Part shown: positions 45,636 to 54,409 of the stretch, piece after piece
Layout: each line of letters starts with the position of its first letter
Numbering within the stretch: the first letter of the stretch is position 1
Origin: Ruegeria aquimaris
GTDB taxonomy: Bacteria > Pseudomonadota > Alphaproteobacteria > Rhodobacterales > Rhodobacteraceae
Direction of reading: 5' to 3'
NCBI RefSeq assembly: GCF_025751555.1
Contig: NZ_JAOWLB010000010.1
Span: forward strand, 79,037 to 143,036
DNA: 64,000 nucleotides
The notes under the pieces: model-generated
What the model was told of the DNA's origin: nothing
Database searches by the model: none
The model's input: the letters and a program-made list of their open reading frames with translations, nothing else
Program-made: the position numbers and the translations under genes

Positions 45636-46403
45636 TCAGACCTTCCAGTCCAGATGTCTGCGGCCCGGATCCATGAAGTGATCGACCATCACCGGCGTCG
45701 CCAGGGCATAGGCCTCTTCCAGCGACAGCTCGAGATGCCGATAGAGCGTCTGCTTGCCCAATCCCACCGGGCCGGGATTGCGCGCGGCCAGCGTCCGGGC
45801 CAGATCGCGCACCATCCCGTGCAGCGCGTCCTGCGGAACAACCCGGTTGATCAACCCGGCGGCCAGCGCCCAATCCGCATCATAGGCCGCACCGGTCAGG
45901 GCCATCTCCATCACCGCCTTGCGCCCGATCGCACGCGACACTGCCACGGCAGGCGTTGTGCAAAAACCACCATTCTGAACCCCGGGCAGGCAGAACGTGG
46001 CCTCGGGCGTGGCATAGGCCAGATCGCAGGCCGCAACCAGCTGCAACCCGGCGGCGGTGGCAATGCCCTCGACCATCGCAATGGTCGGCTTTACCATCCG
46101 GGTAAGGTCCAGCATCATCGCCGAACAGGCCTGGAACAGATCCTCGACATAGGCCCGGCCTTCATCCGCATCCGCGCGATGCCGCGCGATTTCCTTCAGA
46201 TCGTGACCCGCGCAAAAGATCCGCCCCGGCCCGTGGATCACTACCACCCTGACCGCATCGTCCTGCCCGGCCCGGCCGAGCGCATCATGCAGCGCTCCGA
46301 TCATCGCCCGTGACAGCGGATGCGCCGGCGCCCGCCCCAGTGTCAGGGTCAGCACGCCGTCGTTCAACGCCTCGCTCACCAGCCCGTGCGACATCTCGTT
46401 CAT
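45636..46403 (-). CDS. Enoyl-CoA hydratase/isomerase family protein
   Basis: The ATG at 46403 is preceded by GGGAGGA; the frame open farther upstream lies in an intergenic hairpin region and is not real coding. The 256-residue crotonase-fold protein has FCAGHDLKEIA (the oxyanion-hole region) and GIATAAGLQLVAACDLAYAT. It probably hydrates enoyl-CoA in fatty-acid or amino-acid breakdown. Substrate is unknown. Confidence 0.9.
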   Translation of the reverse strand: MNEMSHGLVSEALNDGVLTLTLGRAPAHPLSRAMIGALHDALGRAGQDDAVRVVVIHGPGRIFCAGHDLKEIARHRADADEGRAYVEDLFQACSAMMLDLTRMVKPTIAMVEGIATAAGLQLVAACDLAYATPEATFCLPGVQNGGFCTTPAVAVSRAIGRKAVMEMALTGAAYDADWALAAGLINRVVPQDALHGMVRDLARTLAARNPGPVGLGKQTLYRHLELSLEEAYALATPVMVDHFMDPGRRHLDWKV

Positions 46404-46457
46404 GCCTTGATCCTCCCGGCCGCAGAATGCCGCGCATGGCCCGGCCTGACCAGCCCC

Positions 46458-46502
46458 TTCATTTCGCCCAAAATACTCCGGGGGAGTCGCGCAAGGCGCG
46501 AC
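46458..46502 (-). repeat. Roseobacter-type intergenic hairpin element, copy 3
   Basis: On the minus strand it reads GTCGCGCCTTGCGCGAC (stem 7 bp with a short loop), then TCCCCCGGAGTATTTTGGGC and GAAATGAAG. It matches copies 1 and 2 in the C-CCGGAGTATTT core and the GAAATGAAG tail. It lies between sodB and the enoyl-CoA hydratase gene. Confidence 0.65.
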
Positions 46503-46525
46503 GGGGGCAGCGCCCCCTCCCGCCC

Positions 46526-46560
46526 AAAGAAAAACCCGGCCCCCAAACGGGGACCGGGCC
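46526..46560 (-). terminator. Rho-independent terminator of sodB
   Basis: On the minus strand a stem of CCCGGTCCCC with GGGGGCCGGG (one mismatch) and a short loop is followed by TTTTTCTTT, 25 bases after the sodB stop. Confidence 0.85.
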
Positions 46561-46584
46561 CGAAGAAACACGCCTTGCGCAGAA

Positions 46585-47184
46585 TTACATCCGCGAGGCG
46601 ACGTTTTCCCAGTTCACGAGCTTGTCGAGGAAGTTCGACAGATAGGCCGGACGCTTGTTGCGGAAGTCGATGTAATAGCTGTGCTCCCACACGTCGCAAC
46701 CCAGCAGCGCGGTCTGACCGAAGCAGAGCGGGTTGACACCGTTCTCGGTCTTGGTCACCGCCAGCGAGCCATCGGCATTCTTGACCAGCCAGCACCAGCC
46801 CGAACCGAACTGCCCGGCACCTGCGGCGGAAAACTGCGACTTGAACTCGTCGACCGAGCCAAAGCTCTCGACCAGCGCCTTTTCCAGCTCGCCCGGCATC
46901 TTGCTCTCGCCCGGCCCCATCATCTCCCAGAACTGGTTGTGGTTCCACAGCTGGCTGATGTTGTTGAAGATGCCGTTCTGCGCCACGGCGGTCTTGTTAT
47001 AGGTGCCGATGATGATCTCTTCCATCGACTTCGATTCCCATTCGGTCCCGGCGATCAGCTTGTTGCCGTTGTCGACATAGGCCTTGTGGTGCAGGTCGTG
47101 GTGATATTCCAGCGTCTCGGCGCTCATGCCCTTGGATGCCAGCGCGTCATGTGCATAAGGAAGATCAGGAAGTTCAAAAGCCAT
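46585..47184 (-). CDS. sodB: Iron superoxide dismutase
   Basis: The 199-residue enzyme dismutates superoxide in the cytosol. Metal ligands are His28 (YHHDLHH), His82 (WNHNQFW), Asp164 and His168 (DVWEHSYY). The Gln in FNNISQLWNH (residue 78) supports Fe rather than Mn preference. AGGGGG precedes the ATG. It is monocistronic, ending at a hairpin terminator. Confidence 0.96.
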   Translation of the reverse strand: MAFELPDLPYAHDALASKGMSAETLEYHHDLHHKAYVDNGNKLIAGTEWESKSMEEIIIGTYNKTAVAQNGIFNNISQLWNHNQFWEMMGPGESKMPGELEKALVESFGSVDEFKSQFSAAGAGQFGSGWCWLVKNADGSLAVTKTENGVNPLCFGQTALLGCDVWEHSYYIDFRNKRPAYLSNFLDKLVNWENVASRM

Positions 47185-47286
47185 CTTGGCCCCCTGTTGA
47201 AATTGATGTTGCGTTCCCAAGGTTACATGCTTTGGGCATGCCCGCAGGTCAAGGGCCGATGCAAGAAAAGCGGCGGGAAGAGGCGG

Positions 47287-48039
47287 ATGCTGACCAGAAT
47301 ACGCAAGATGATCTACCGCGCCCGTGGCCATGTGCCCGGCCGTCTGAACGGCGAACCGTTCCGGCTCGACCCCTATCATTCCAAATTCTGGCGCAAGGCC
47401 AGTTCCGGCACCTGGGAACCCGAAACCTTTGCCGTGCTCGACCAATATCTGTCGCCGGACCACGACTATGTCGATATCGGCGCCTGGATCGGGCCGACCG
47501 TGCTTTATGCCGCGCGCCGCGCACGCCACGTCTGGTGTTTCGAACCCGATCCGGTGGCGCTGCGCCATCTGCTCTGGAACCTGGAGCTGAACGACATCCG
47601 CAATGTCTCGGCCTTTGGCGTGGCGCTGTCGGACGGGTTCGGACTGGCCCGCATGGCGTCTTTCGGGGGCGAGGCCGGCGATTCGATGACCTCACTGCTG
47701 GCCGACGGGACCCATGGCACCGAGGCGCTGACCATCGGCTGGGACCAGTTCGCACAAACCGTCGACCTGTCCGGCGTCTCGCTGGTCAAGATGGATGTAG
47801 AGGGCGCAGAGTTTGGTGTGGTGCCGACGCTGACCGACTGGCTGCGCGCCCATCGCCCGGCCTTCTACCTGTCGACCCACGCGCCATTTCTGGAGGAGAA
47901 CGCACGGGCCGGGGCCATGACCGGGCTGGCGCGGAACCTCGACTTCTATGCCCGCGCGACGGACGAGACCGGCGCCGCCGCCGACCTCACCGCGCCCGAC
48001 GCGCTGAGCCGGTTCCGCAGTTTCCTGTACACCCGGTAA
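47287..48039 (+). CDS. FkbM-family methyltransferase
   Basis: The 250-residue protein (ATG 47287, GGAAG upstream) has DYVDIGAWIGPTVLYAA (SAM-binding glycine loop) and the SLVKMDVEGAEFGVVPTL segment that defines FkbM domains. These enzymes methylate hydroxyls of polyketides, sugars or lipids. It is not near a biosynthetic cluster, so the substrate is unknown. Confidence 0.88.
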   Translation: MLTRIRKMIYRARGHVPGRLNGEPFRLDPYHSKFWRKASSGTWEPETFAVLDQYLSPDHDYVDIGAWIGPTVLYAARRARHVWCFEPDPVALRHLLWNLELNDIRNVSAFGVALSDGFGLARMASFGGEAGDSMTSLLADGTHGTEALTIGWDQFAQTVDLSGVSLVKMDVEGAEFGVVPTLTDWLRAHRPAFYLSTHAPFLEENARAGAMTGLARNLDFYARATDETGAAADLTAPDALSRFRSFLYTR

Positions 48040-48048
48040 GGTGAAGGA

Positions 48049-48471
48049 TCATCCCGCCCGGCGGCACTGTCCCCGGCCCATCGAAGGCTCAAGGTTCCCC
48101 GGCACGTCGGCCCGCATCGACGCCTTGCCGCTGGTATGCGTCAGGATCACCCGGTAATCGGCCTGCGATGTCCGGTTGCGCGAAAACGGCACTTCGACCT
48201 CCCACAGGATGGTCCAGGACTTGCCGTCGCGCTTGGACATGCTGACGGCGATCGGGCCGCCATGCTTGGCCAGTACCAGCGCATCCTGAACCGTACCGGT
48301 CAGCTTTGCTTCGTCGATGACAAAGCGAACGGAGGCGGGAATATAAGGATCCTTGCCCGCCCCCTTGAACGAACAGTCCCATGTCGTATCCGCGCTCGCG
48401 GCCGATGCGGTCGACACAGATCCCAGCAAAGCCAGTATCGCCACCCGAAAAAAGCTTGAAGAGGAAGGCAT
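48049..48471 (-). CDS. Secreted hypothetical protein
   Basis: The ATG at 48471 (AGGAGA upstream) gives 140 residues with an N-terminal signal peptide (MPSSSSFFRVAILALLGSV). The mature part is beta-rich, with a single cysteine near the start (TTWDCSFKGAGKD) and a cysteine near the C-terminus (MGRGQCRRAG). No family is recognised. It is convergent with the FkbM gene with nine bases between stops. Confidence 0.72.
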   Translation of the reverse strand: MPSSSSFFRVAILALLGSVSTASAASADTTWDCSFKGAGKDPYIPASVRFVIDEAKLTGTVQDALVLAKHGGPIAVSMSKRDGKSWTILWEVEVPFSRNRTSQADYRVILTHTSGKASMRADVPGNLEPSMGRGQCRRAG

Positions 48472-48543
48472 GCGTTCTCTCCTTTCTCGACAACAGCATA
48501 GGGCAGATAGGGCTTTTTGGGCAAACGGCGGCCTCTGAACACG

Positions 48544-48572
48544 AAAAAGCCCGGCCACATACCAGGCCGGGC
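48544..48572 (-). terminator. Rho-independent terminator of the sox operon
   Basis: On the minus strand, GCCCGGCC and GGCCGGGC form an 8-bp stem with an 8-base loop, followed by TTTTTCG, 35 bases after the soxG stop. Confidence 0.88.
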
Positions 48573-48606
48573 CATGCATTCGCGGGCGGGACTGCCGCCC
48601 TTGGCT

Positions 48607-49173
48607 TCAGAACACGCCGACAGCGCTTCCGGGTTGAGCGGCCACTTTCAGCAGCTTGAACACGTAATCGGCGACCGAACGGAAGCAGATGATGCAGAAG
48701 CTGCCATCTTCCTCCATCCAGAAGGCCCCGGCCACCTGCGCCAGGCGCGAGCGGCGGAAATCGCCGGGGCCAAAGGCGCCCGGGGCGAAATCGACCGGGG
48801 CGAGCTTGGCCATCACCTCGCGCGCATTTGCGCCCGAGACACGGAACATCGCGCGGGCGTCGGACACATCCACCGCCAGGCTGTGAGCATCGCCCAGGGT
48901 CTTGGTCATGGCGGCCAGCTTGTCGCCGACCTTTGCATGGGGCACCAGCACCAGCAACTCATCGGGCGACATCCAGCACAGTCCGCTTTGGCCCGTCACA
49001 TTGGCGCGGCGCTGGCCGGGCATCTGTTGCCCGGAGGCGCCGGTGGCCGCCGCGATGACCCGACTCGAAGCCAGATCGCCCCGCAGGGTGATCATGCCTT
49101 GCAGGCCGCATTCCTCGACCCGCACGATGCCGTCATAGGCGGCACCCATCAATGCGCTGACAGGTTCAGACAT
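48607..49173 (-). CDS. soxG: Sarcosine oxidase, gamma subunit
   Basis: The ATG at 49173 overlaps the end of soxA by eight bases. The 188-residue protein matches the gamma subunit of heterotetrameric sarcosine oxidase, which pairs with alpha to close the tetrahydrofolate tunnel. Conserved segments include LRGDLASSRVIAAATG, SLAVDVSDARAMFRVSG and a PVDFAPGAFGPGDFRRSRLA stretch. It is the last gene of soxB-tfoX-soxD-soxA-soxG. Confidence 0.9.
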   Translation of the reverse strand: MSEPVSALMGAAYDGIVRVEECGLQGMITLRGDLASSRVIAAATGASGQQMPGQRRANVTGQSGLCWMSPDELLVLVPHAKVGDKLAAMTKTLGDAHSLAVDVSDARAMFRVSGANAREVMAKLAPVDFAPGAFGPGDFRRSRLAQVAGAFWMEEDGSFCIICFRSVADYVFKLLKVAAQPGSAVGVF

Positions 49174-52100
49174 TCTGTTTCGCCCCTTCCTTGTCATAGA
49201 AAACCGGGTCCACGATCTTGGCCTTGTAGGTCTTGCCATCGGTGCCGGGGAATTCGACGATCTCGCCCATCCGGTCCGGCCCGTGCTGGATCAGACCCAT
49301 GGCGATGCCACGGCCCAGATTGGCCGAGTAATAGGTCGAGGTGACCCGCCCGATCATGTTGCGCTGACCGTTGGCATTGACTCCCTCGCCCACCGCATAA
49401 GCGCCATCCGGCAGGACCGAACCATCGACCGATTCCAGACCCACCAGTTTCCAGCGGTCGCGGTCGGCCATGTGGCTGCGCTCCTGCGCGCGCTTGCCAA
49501 GATAGTCGTCCTTCTTCTTCGAGATCGCCCAGCCAAGCCCCAGATCCTGCGGGATCACGGTGCCGTCGGTCTCGTCCCCGATCATGATGAAGCCCTTTTC
49601 GGCACGCAGGATGTGCAGCGTCTCGGTGCCATAAGGCATGACGCCAAACTCTTTGCCCGCATCCACCAGCGCCTCCCAGAAGGCCAGGCCCTGGCTTGCC
49701 GGAACCGCGATCTCATAGCTCAACTCGCCCGAGAACGAGATGCGATAGGCGCGTGCGTCGAATTCACCGATCCGCCCGTCGCGCCATTCCATGAAGGGCA
49801 GCGCCTCGGCCGACAGATCCATGCCACCGCCCGCCTTGGCGTTCAGCTTTTCCAGCACCTTGCGGGCCTTGGGGCCGACCACCGCGATCTGGGCATATTG
49901 CTCGGTCACGTTGGCGACATAGACTTTCCAGTCCCACCATTCGGTTTGCAGCCATTCCTCCATGTGGCCATGGATACGCTCGGCGCCGCCGGTGGTGGTG
50001 TGACACAGGAACGTGTCCTCGTCGATCCGCGCCACCACGCCGTCGTCGATGAGGAACCCGTTTTCCGAACACATCAGGCCATAGCGGCACTTGCCCGGTT
50101 TCAGGGTGCTCATCATATTTGTGTAGAGCATGTCGAGGAACTTGCCCGCATCCGGCCCCTTGACGATAAGCTTGCCCAGCGTCGAGGCATCGAGCAGCCC
50201 GAGGTTCTCGCGCGTGTTCCTGACCTCGCGATTGACCGCATCATGCACGCTTTCGCCCGGACGGACATAGGCAAAGGGACGCCGCCACTGGCCCACCGGT
50301 TCCCAGTCGGCGCCATTGGCGTTGCTCCAGTCATAGATCGGCGTCTTGCGCACCGGCTGGAACACCTCGCCGCGCGCCTCGCCGCCGATGGCGCCCATCG
50401 AGATCGGCGTATAAGGCGGGCGGAAGGTGGTGGTGCCGACCTGCGGGATATCCGCGTTCAACGCATCGGCAAGGATCGCCAGACCGTTGATATTGCTCAA
50501 CTTACCCTGATCGGTCGCCATGCCCAGCGTGGTATAGCGCTTGGTATGTTCGACGCTTTCATACCCCTCGCGCGCGGCCAGCTGTACGTCCGAGACCTTG
50601 ACGTCGTTCTGGAAGTCGAGCCAGGATTTCATTCGCAGCTGGATTTCCGCATTGGCGGGCATCAGCCAGACCGCTTCCATTGCGTTCTCGCCCTCGGCCG
50701 CGCCTTCGGGCGCCTTGGTGCGCTTGGGGGTAAAGCCCGCCGCCTTGGCCGCGGCCTTGCCCGCGGCATCGGCGTCGGCCATCACCTGATCCAGCGCCAA
50801 GGGGCCGTTGGCGGACCCGGCGGCCAAGACAAAACCCTTGCCATCCGCGCCCAGCGGCGGGCGGTCGGGATCGGGGCGGAAATGCGCATTGGCGCGGTCC
50901 CAGATCAGCTTGCCACCGCAATGGGACCACATATGCACCACCGGCGACCAGCCGCCCGACATCGCGACCGCGTCGGCCTCGACCTCTTCGCGGGCGCCGC
51001 CGACGCCGTCCTGATTGCAGATCGAGATCTTCCTGACCCGCTTGCCGCCCTTTACCTTGGCAATCGCCTTGCCGGGATCGACCCGGATGCCCAGCGCGCG
51101 CGCTTCGTCGGCCAGTGCTCCGCCACCCTCCTTGCGGGCGTCGAGAATGCGCAGCACGTCGACTCCGGCCTTTTTCAGAATGATCGCGGTGCGATAGGCG
51201 TCGTCATTATTGGTGGCAACCACCACGCGCTGACCAGGGGTCACGCCCCAGTTCACCACATAGTCGCGCATTGCGCCCGCCAGCATCACGCCGGGCACAT
51301 CGTTGCCGGCAAAGGACAGCGGCCGCTCGATGGCTCCGGTGGCGCTGACGATCTGCTTGGCGCGAATCCGCCACAACCGATGGCGCGGCCCGGGCACGCC
51401 GGGGGTATGGTCGGCCACCCGCTCGTATCCCAGCGCATAGCCGTGGTCGTAGACACCGGCGCCCATGGTGCGGGCGCGCAGGGTGACGTTGTCCATCGCT
51501 TCCAGCTCAGCCACGGTGCGGCTCACCCATTCGTCGGGCGACAAGCCGTCAATGGTGCCGCCATCGACCGGCGCGCGACCGCCCCAATGGGCGGTCTGCT
51601 CGATCAGCAGCACCCGCGCGCCCGAGCTTGCGGCCACCTTGGCCGCCTGCAACCCGGCCACGCCGCCGCCGATCACCAGCACATCGGTATGGACATGGAA
51701 ATGCTCATAGGTATCGGCATCCACCAGCTCCTTGTCGGGCGCCTTGCCCAGACCGGCCGAGCGGCGGATGATCGGCTCGTAGACATGTTTCCAGAACGGC
51801 GCCGGGTGGATGAACATCTTGTAGTAAAAGCCCGCCGGCAGAAAGCGCGACAGATAGGTGTTCACCGCCCCGATATCGAAATCGAGGTTCGGCCAATGGT
51901 TCTGGCTGGCGGCCTTGAGCCCATCGAAGAGCTCGGTCGTGGTGGCGCGCTGGTTCGGCTCGAACCGCGTCCCCTCGCCCAGACCCACCAGCGCGTTGGG
52001 CTCTTCGGCGCCACTGGCCACCACCCCGCGCGGGCGGTGATACTTGAACGAACGGCCCATCATCATCTGGTCATTGGCCAGCAGCGCCGAGGCGAGCGTA

Positions 52101-52198
52101 TCGCCCTCATACCCGCGCATGGTGGTGCCGTTGAAGGTAAAGGTCACCTGTTTCGAACGGTCGATCAGGCGGCCCTGTTTTGCGAGACGGGTGCTCAT
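49166..52198 (-). CDS. soxA: Sarcosine oxidase, alpha subunit
   Basis: The 1,010-residue alpha subunit oxidises sarcosine to glycine with transfer of the methyl group to tetrahydrofolate. Domains are a ferredoxin-like N-terminal region (about residues 15-100), an FAD/NAD Rossmann domain (LVIGGGVAGLQAAKVA near residue 175) and a C-terminal aminomethyltransferase (GcvT-like) domain from about residue 610, including TRENLGLLDASTLGKLIVKG. It carries NAD and contacts beta-bound FAD and FMN. It is in the sox operon. Confidence 0.96.
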   Translation of the reverse strand: MSTRLAKQGRLIDRSKQVTFTFNGTTMRGYEGDTLASALLANDQMMMGRSFKYHRPRGVVASGAEEPNALVGLGEGTRFEPNQRATTTELFDGLKAASQNHWPNLDFDIGAVNTYLSRFLPAGFYYKMFIHPAPFWKHVYEPIIRRSAGLGKAPDKELVDADTYEHFHVHTDVLVIGGGVAGLQAAKVAASSGARVLLIEQTAHWGGRAPVDGGTIDGLSPDEWVSRTVAELEAMDNVTLRARTMGAGVYDHGYALGYERVADHTPGVPGPRHRLWRIRAKQIVSATGAIERPLSFAGNDVPGVMLAGAMRDYVVNWGVTPGQRVVVATNNDDAYRTAIILKKAGVDVLRILDARKEGGGALADEARALGIRVDPGKAIAKVKGGKRVRKISICNQDGVGGAREEVEADAVAMSGGWSPVVHMWSHCGGKLIWDRANAHFRPDPDRPPLGADGKGFVLAAGSANGPLALDQVMADADAAGKAAAKAAGFTPKRTKAPEGAAEGENAMEAVWLMPANAEIQLRMKSWLDFQNDVKVSDVQLAAREGYESVEHTKRYTTLGMATDQGKLSNINGLAILADALNADIPQVGTTTFRPPYTPISMGAIGGEARGEVFQPVRKTPIYDWSNANGADWEPVGQWRRPFAYVRPGESVHDAVNREVRNTRENLGLLDASTLGKLIVKGPDAGKFLDMLYTNMMSTLKPGKCRYGLMCSENGFLIDDGVVARIDEDTFLCHTTTGGAERIHGHMEEWLQTEWWDWKVYVANVTEQYAQIAVVGPKARKVLEKLNAKAGGGMDLSAEALPFMEWRDGRIGEFDARAYRISFSGELSYEIAVPASQGLAFWEALVDAGKEFGVMPYGTETLHILRAEKGFIMIGDETDGTVIPQDLGLGWAISKKKDDYLGKRAQERSHMADRDRWKLVGLESVDGSVLPDGAYAVGEGVNANGQRNMIGRVTSTYYSANLGRGIAMGLIQHGPDRMGEIVEFPGTDGKTYKAKIVDPVFYDKEGAKQNV

Positions 52199-52243
52199 CT
52201 TACGTGAACCTTTCGCAAGAGAAGAACGGAAAAGTGGCGGACA

Positions 52244-52573
52244 TCAGGAGAATTCCCTCCAGCTCCAGCCGGGGCGTTTTGCGCTGATCGCGTCGCGGAT
52301 TTCCTGCGGCGGGCCGCTGACCTGCGCCTTGTAGGTGCCGAACACCTCCAGCGTGGCGGTACAGCGGGCGGCATGGAACCACTTGCCGCAGCCCGAGGCA
52401 TGACGCCAGCGTTCCAGATGCACGCCCTTGGGATTTTCGCGGGTGAAGAGATAGTCATGCAGCTCGTCATCGCTCGATCCCGGTCCGAAACGCTTCAGAT
52501 GCGCTTCGCCACCGGCGGCAAGCTCGGTCTCATCGGCATCGACGCCGCAATAGGGGCAGTTGAGGATCAGCAT
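52244..52573 (-). CDS. soxD: Sarcosine oxidase, delta subunit
   Basis: This 109-residue protein binds zinc through CPYCG near the N-terminus and later cysteines (SGCGKWF, ARCTAT). It is the smallest subunit of the four-subunit enzyme. It follows the TfoX-like gene with four bases between them and precedes soxA by 45 bases. Confidence 0.93.
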   Translation of the reverse strand: MLILNCPYCGVDADETELAAGGEAHLKRFGPGSSDDELHDYLFTRENPKGVHLERWRHASGCGKWFHAARCTATLEVFGTYKAQVSGPPQEIRDAISAKRPGWSWREFS

Positions 52574-52577
52574 ATCG

Positions 52578-52907
52578 TCATCCTTTCGGCGGCAGGCTGG
52601 CAGCATGGGCCAGCGAGAATTCGGTCAGTTTCGCGCGCAGCGCGTCGTCTTCAAAGGTGCCGGCGTCCAGTTCCACCATGCCGCCCATCGGGCGGCCGGT
52701 GAAGGACAGCGGTTGCGCCCCCAGTTCCAGCGCCGCGCCCTCCTGCGCCTTGCCGGGGCGGTACATGGCGCCGTCGCGGGTAACGCCACAGACCATGTTG
52801 CCATGCAACAGAAAGCAGAGCCCGCCGAACATCTTCTTCTCGGACAGGCCCGGCTCAACCCCCAGATCGGCGCGCATGATCTCGGCCATGGTCTCGGAAT
52901 AGGCCAC
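52578..52907 (-). CDS. TfoX/Sxy N-terminal-like protein inside the sox operon
   Basis: The GTG at 52907 (GGAGGG upstream, eight bases spacer) gives 109 residues. Conserved elements are MFGGLCFLLHGNMVCGVTRDG and GRPMGGMVELD, as in the TfoX N-terminal family. Stand-alone members are common in alphaproteobacteria; TfoX is a competence regulator in other bacteria, but function here is unknown. It is inserted between soxB and soxD, with tandem hairpins before it. Confidence 0.85.
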   Translation of the reverse strand: MAYSETMAEIMRADLGVEPGLSEKKMFGGLCFLLHGNMVCGVTRDGAMYRPGKAQEGAALELGAQPLSFTGRPMGGMVELDAGTFEDDALRAKLTEFSLAHAASLPPKG

Positions 52908-52935
52908 CGGTCACGCCCTCCGGACCCGGAGGGCA

Positions 52936-52986
52936 CCAAAGTTTTCGAACAAAACTTTGGACCAGATTTTTATTGAAAAAATCTGG
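52936..52986 (-). other. Tandem AT-rich stem-loops between soxB and tfoX
   Basis: Two perfect 10-bp stems are found: CCAAAGTTTT/AAAACTTTGG with loop CGAAC (52936-52960) and CCAGATTTTT/AAAAATCTGG (52962-52986). They lie just before the tfoX start, inside the operon. They could act as processing sites or a partial terminator that lowers downstream expression, or be part of a repeated family. Confidence 0.6.
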
Positions 52987-52987
52987 G

Positions 52988-54232
52988 TCAATGCGCCACC
53001 CCAGCGGCAACGCTCTCGTCGATGAAGCGGCCTTCCTTGAAGCGGTCGAGCGAAAACGCCTCGGTCAGCGGCGAATGGCCCGTGGCCATCAGCTGCGCCA
53101 TGCCCCAGCCGGAACCGGGAATCGCCTTGAACCCGCCGGTGCCCCAGCCACAGTTGATGAAACAGCCGCCCAGCGGCGTCTTGGACAGGATGGGCGAGCG
53201 GTCGCCGGTCATGTCGACGATGCCGCCCCATTGCCGCAGCATCTTGAGCCGGCTCAGCATCGGGAAGGTCTCGTTCAGCGCGCGCACGGTTTCCTCGATA
53301 TGGTGGAAGCTGCCGCGCTGGGTAAAGTTGTTGAACCCGTCGGTGCCGCCGCCGATCACCATCTCGCCCTTGTCGGATTGCGACATGTAGCCATGCACCG
53401 TGTTGGCCATCACCACCACGTCCATGCAGGGCTTGATCGGCTCGCTGACCAGCGCCTGAAGCGCCAGCGCCTCGACCGGCAGGCGGAAGCCCGCCATCTC
53501 GGCCAGCTGGCCGGAATGGCCCGCCACCACGATGCCCAGCTTGCCGCAATCGATCGGACCCTTGGTCGTGTCCACACCCACGACCTGCCCCGCCTCGCTG
53601 CGCACACCGGTCACTTCGCATTGCTGGATGATATCCATGCCCATGGCCGAACAGGCCCGGGCATAACCCCAGGCCACCGCATCGTGGCGCGCGGTGCCGC
53701 CGCGCTCTTGCCAGAGCGCGCCCAGCACCGGGTAACGCGGCCCGTGCAGGTTGATGATCGGCACCAGCTGCTTGACCCGTTCGGGGCCGATCCACTCGGT
53801 CTTGACCCCTTGCAGCGCGTTGGCATGCGCGGTGCGCTTGTAGCCGCGCACCTCATGCTGGGTCTGGGCCAGCATCATCACGCCGCGCGGACTGAACATC
53901 ACGTTATAGTTCAGGTCCTGGCTCATGGTCTCGTAGAGACCGCGCGCCTTCTCGTAGATCGCCGCCGAAGGGTCCTGAAGGTAGTTCGAGCGGATGATGG
54001 TGGTATTGCGCCCGGTATTGCCGCCGCCCAGCCAGCCCTTCTCGATCACCGCAACATTCTGGATGCCGTAATTCTTGCCCAGGTAATAGGCCGTCGCCAG
54101 CCCGTGCCCGCCCGCACCGACAATCACCACGTCATAACGTTTCTTCGGCTCAGGCGAACGCCAGGCGCGTTCCCATCCGGTGTGATAACGCAGCGCTTCG
54201 CGCGCCACGGCAAAGGCAGAATAGTGCTTCAT
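52988..54232 (-). CDS. soxB: Sarcosine oxidase, beta subunit
   Basis: The ATG at 54232 gives 414 residues. The Rossmann segment DVVIVGAGGHGLATAYYLG binds FAD, and ARHDAVAWGYARA (about residues 181-193) matches the region that carries a covalently linked FMN histidine in characterised enzymes. The last segment, GWGTGGFKAIPGSGWGMAQL, is typical. It is the first gene of the sox operon. Confidence 0.95.
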   Translation of the reverse strand: MKHYSAFAVAREALRYHTGWERAWRSPEPKKRYDVVIVGAGGHGLATAYYLGKNYGIQNVAVIEKGWLGGGNTGRNTTIIRSNYLQDPSAAIYEKARGLYETMSQDLNYNVMFSPRGVMMLAQTQHEVRGYKRTAHANALQGVKTEWIGPERVKQLVPIINLHGPRYPVLGALWQERGGTARHDAVAWGYARACSAMGMDIIQQCEVTGVRSEAGQVVGVDTTKGPIDCGKLGIVVAGHSGQLAEMAGFRLPVEALALQALVSEPIKPCMDVVVMANTVHGYMSQSDKGEMVIGGGTDGFNNFTQRGSFHHIEETVRALNETFPMLSRLKMLRQWGGIVDMTGDRSPILSKTPLGGCFINCGWGTGGFKAIPGSGWGMAQLMATGHSPLTEAFSLDRFKEGRFIDESVAAGVAH

Positions 54233-54409
54233 GTGCGAATCCGATCCGGTTTCGTGTCTTGCGGCAGGTATGCCGTGCACGTCCAGAATACCCCCGCCGC
54301 ATACCGCCGCAATATCGCAAGATTGCGACATGAGACCGCCTCGCGTCCTTTTGCCCCTTTTTTCGGCGGTCGTGCACCGCTAGATGACAGGGAACAAAGC
54401 GGAGCTTTC

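Noticed and set aside
46404..46571. An upstream extension of the enoyl-CoA hydratase frame.
   Set aside because: It translates the intergenic hairpin element and part of the sodB terminator; the ATG at 46403 has GGGAGGA upstream.
49283..52207. A 974-codon open frame on the plus strand across soxA.
   Set aside because: Antisense to the sarcosine oxidase alpha gene; the protein would be His/Arg/Gly-rich without domain features.
52973..54409. An upstream extension of the ccmI frame to more than 880 codons.
   Set aside because: It is antisense to soxB; the real CcmI begins with a membrane helix at 54410.
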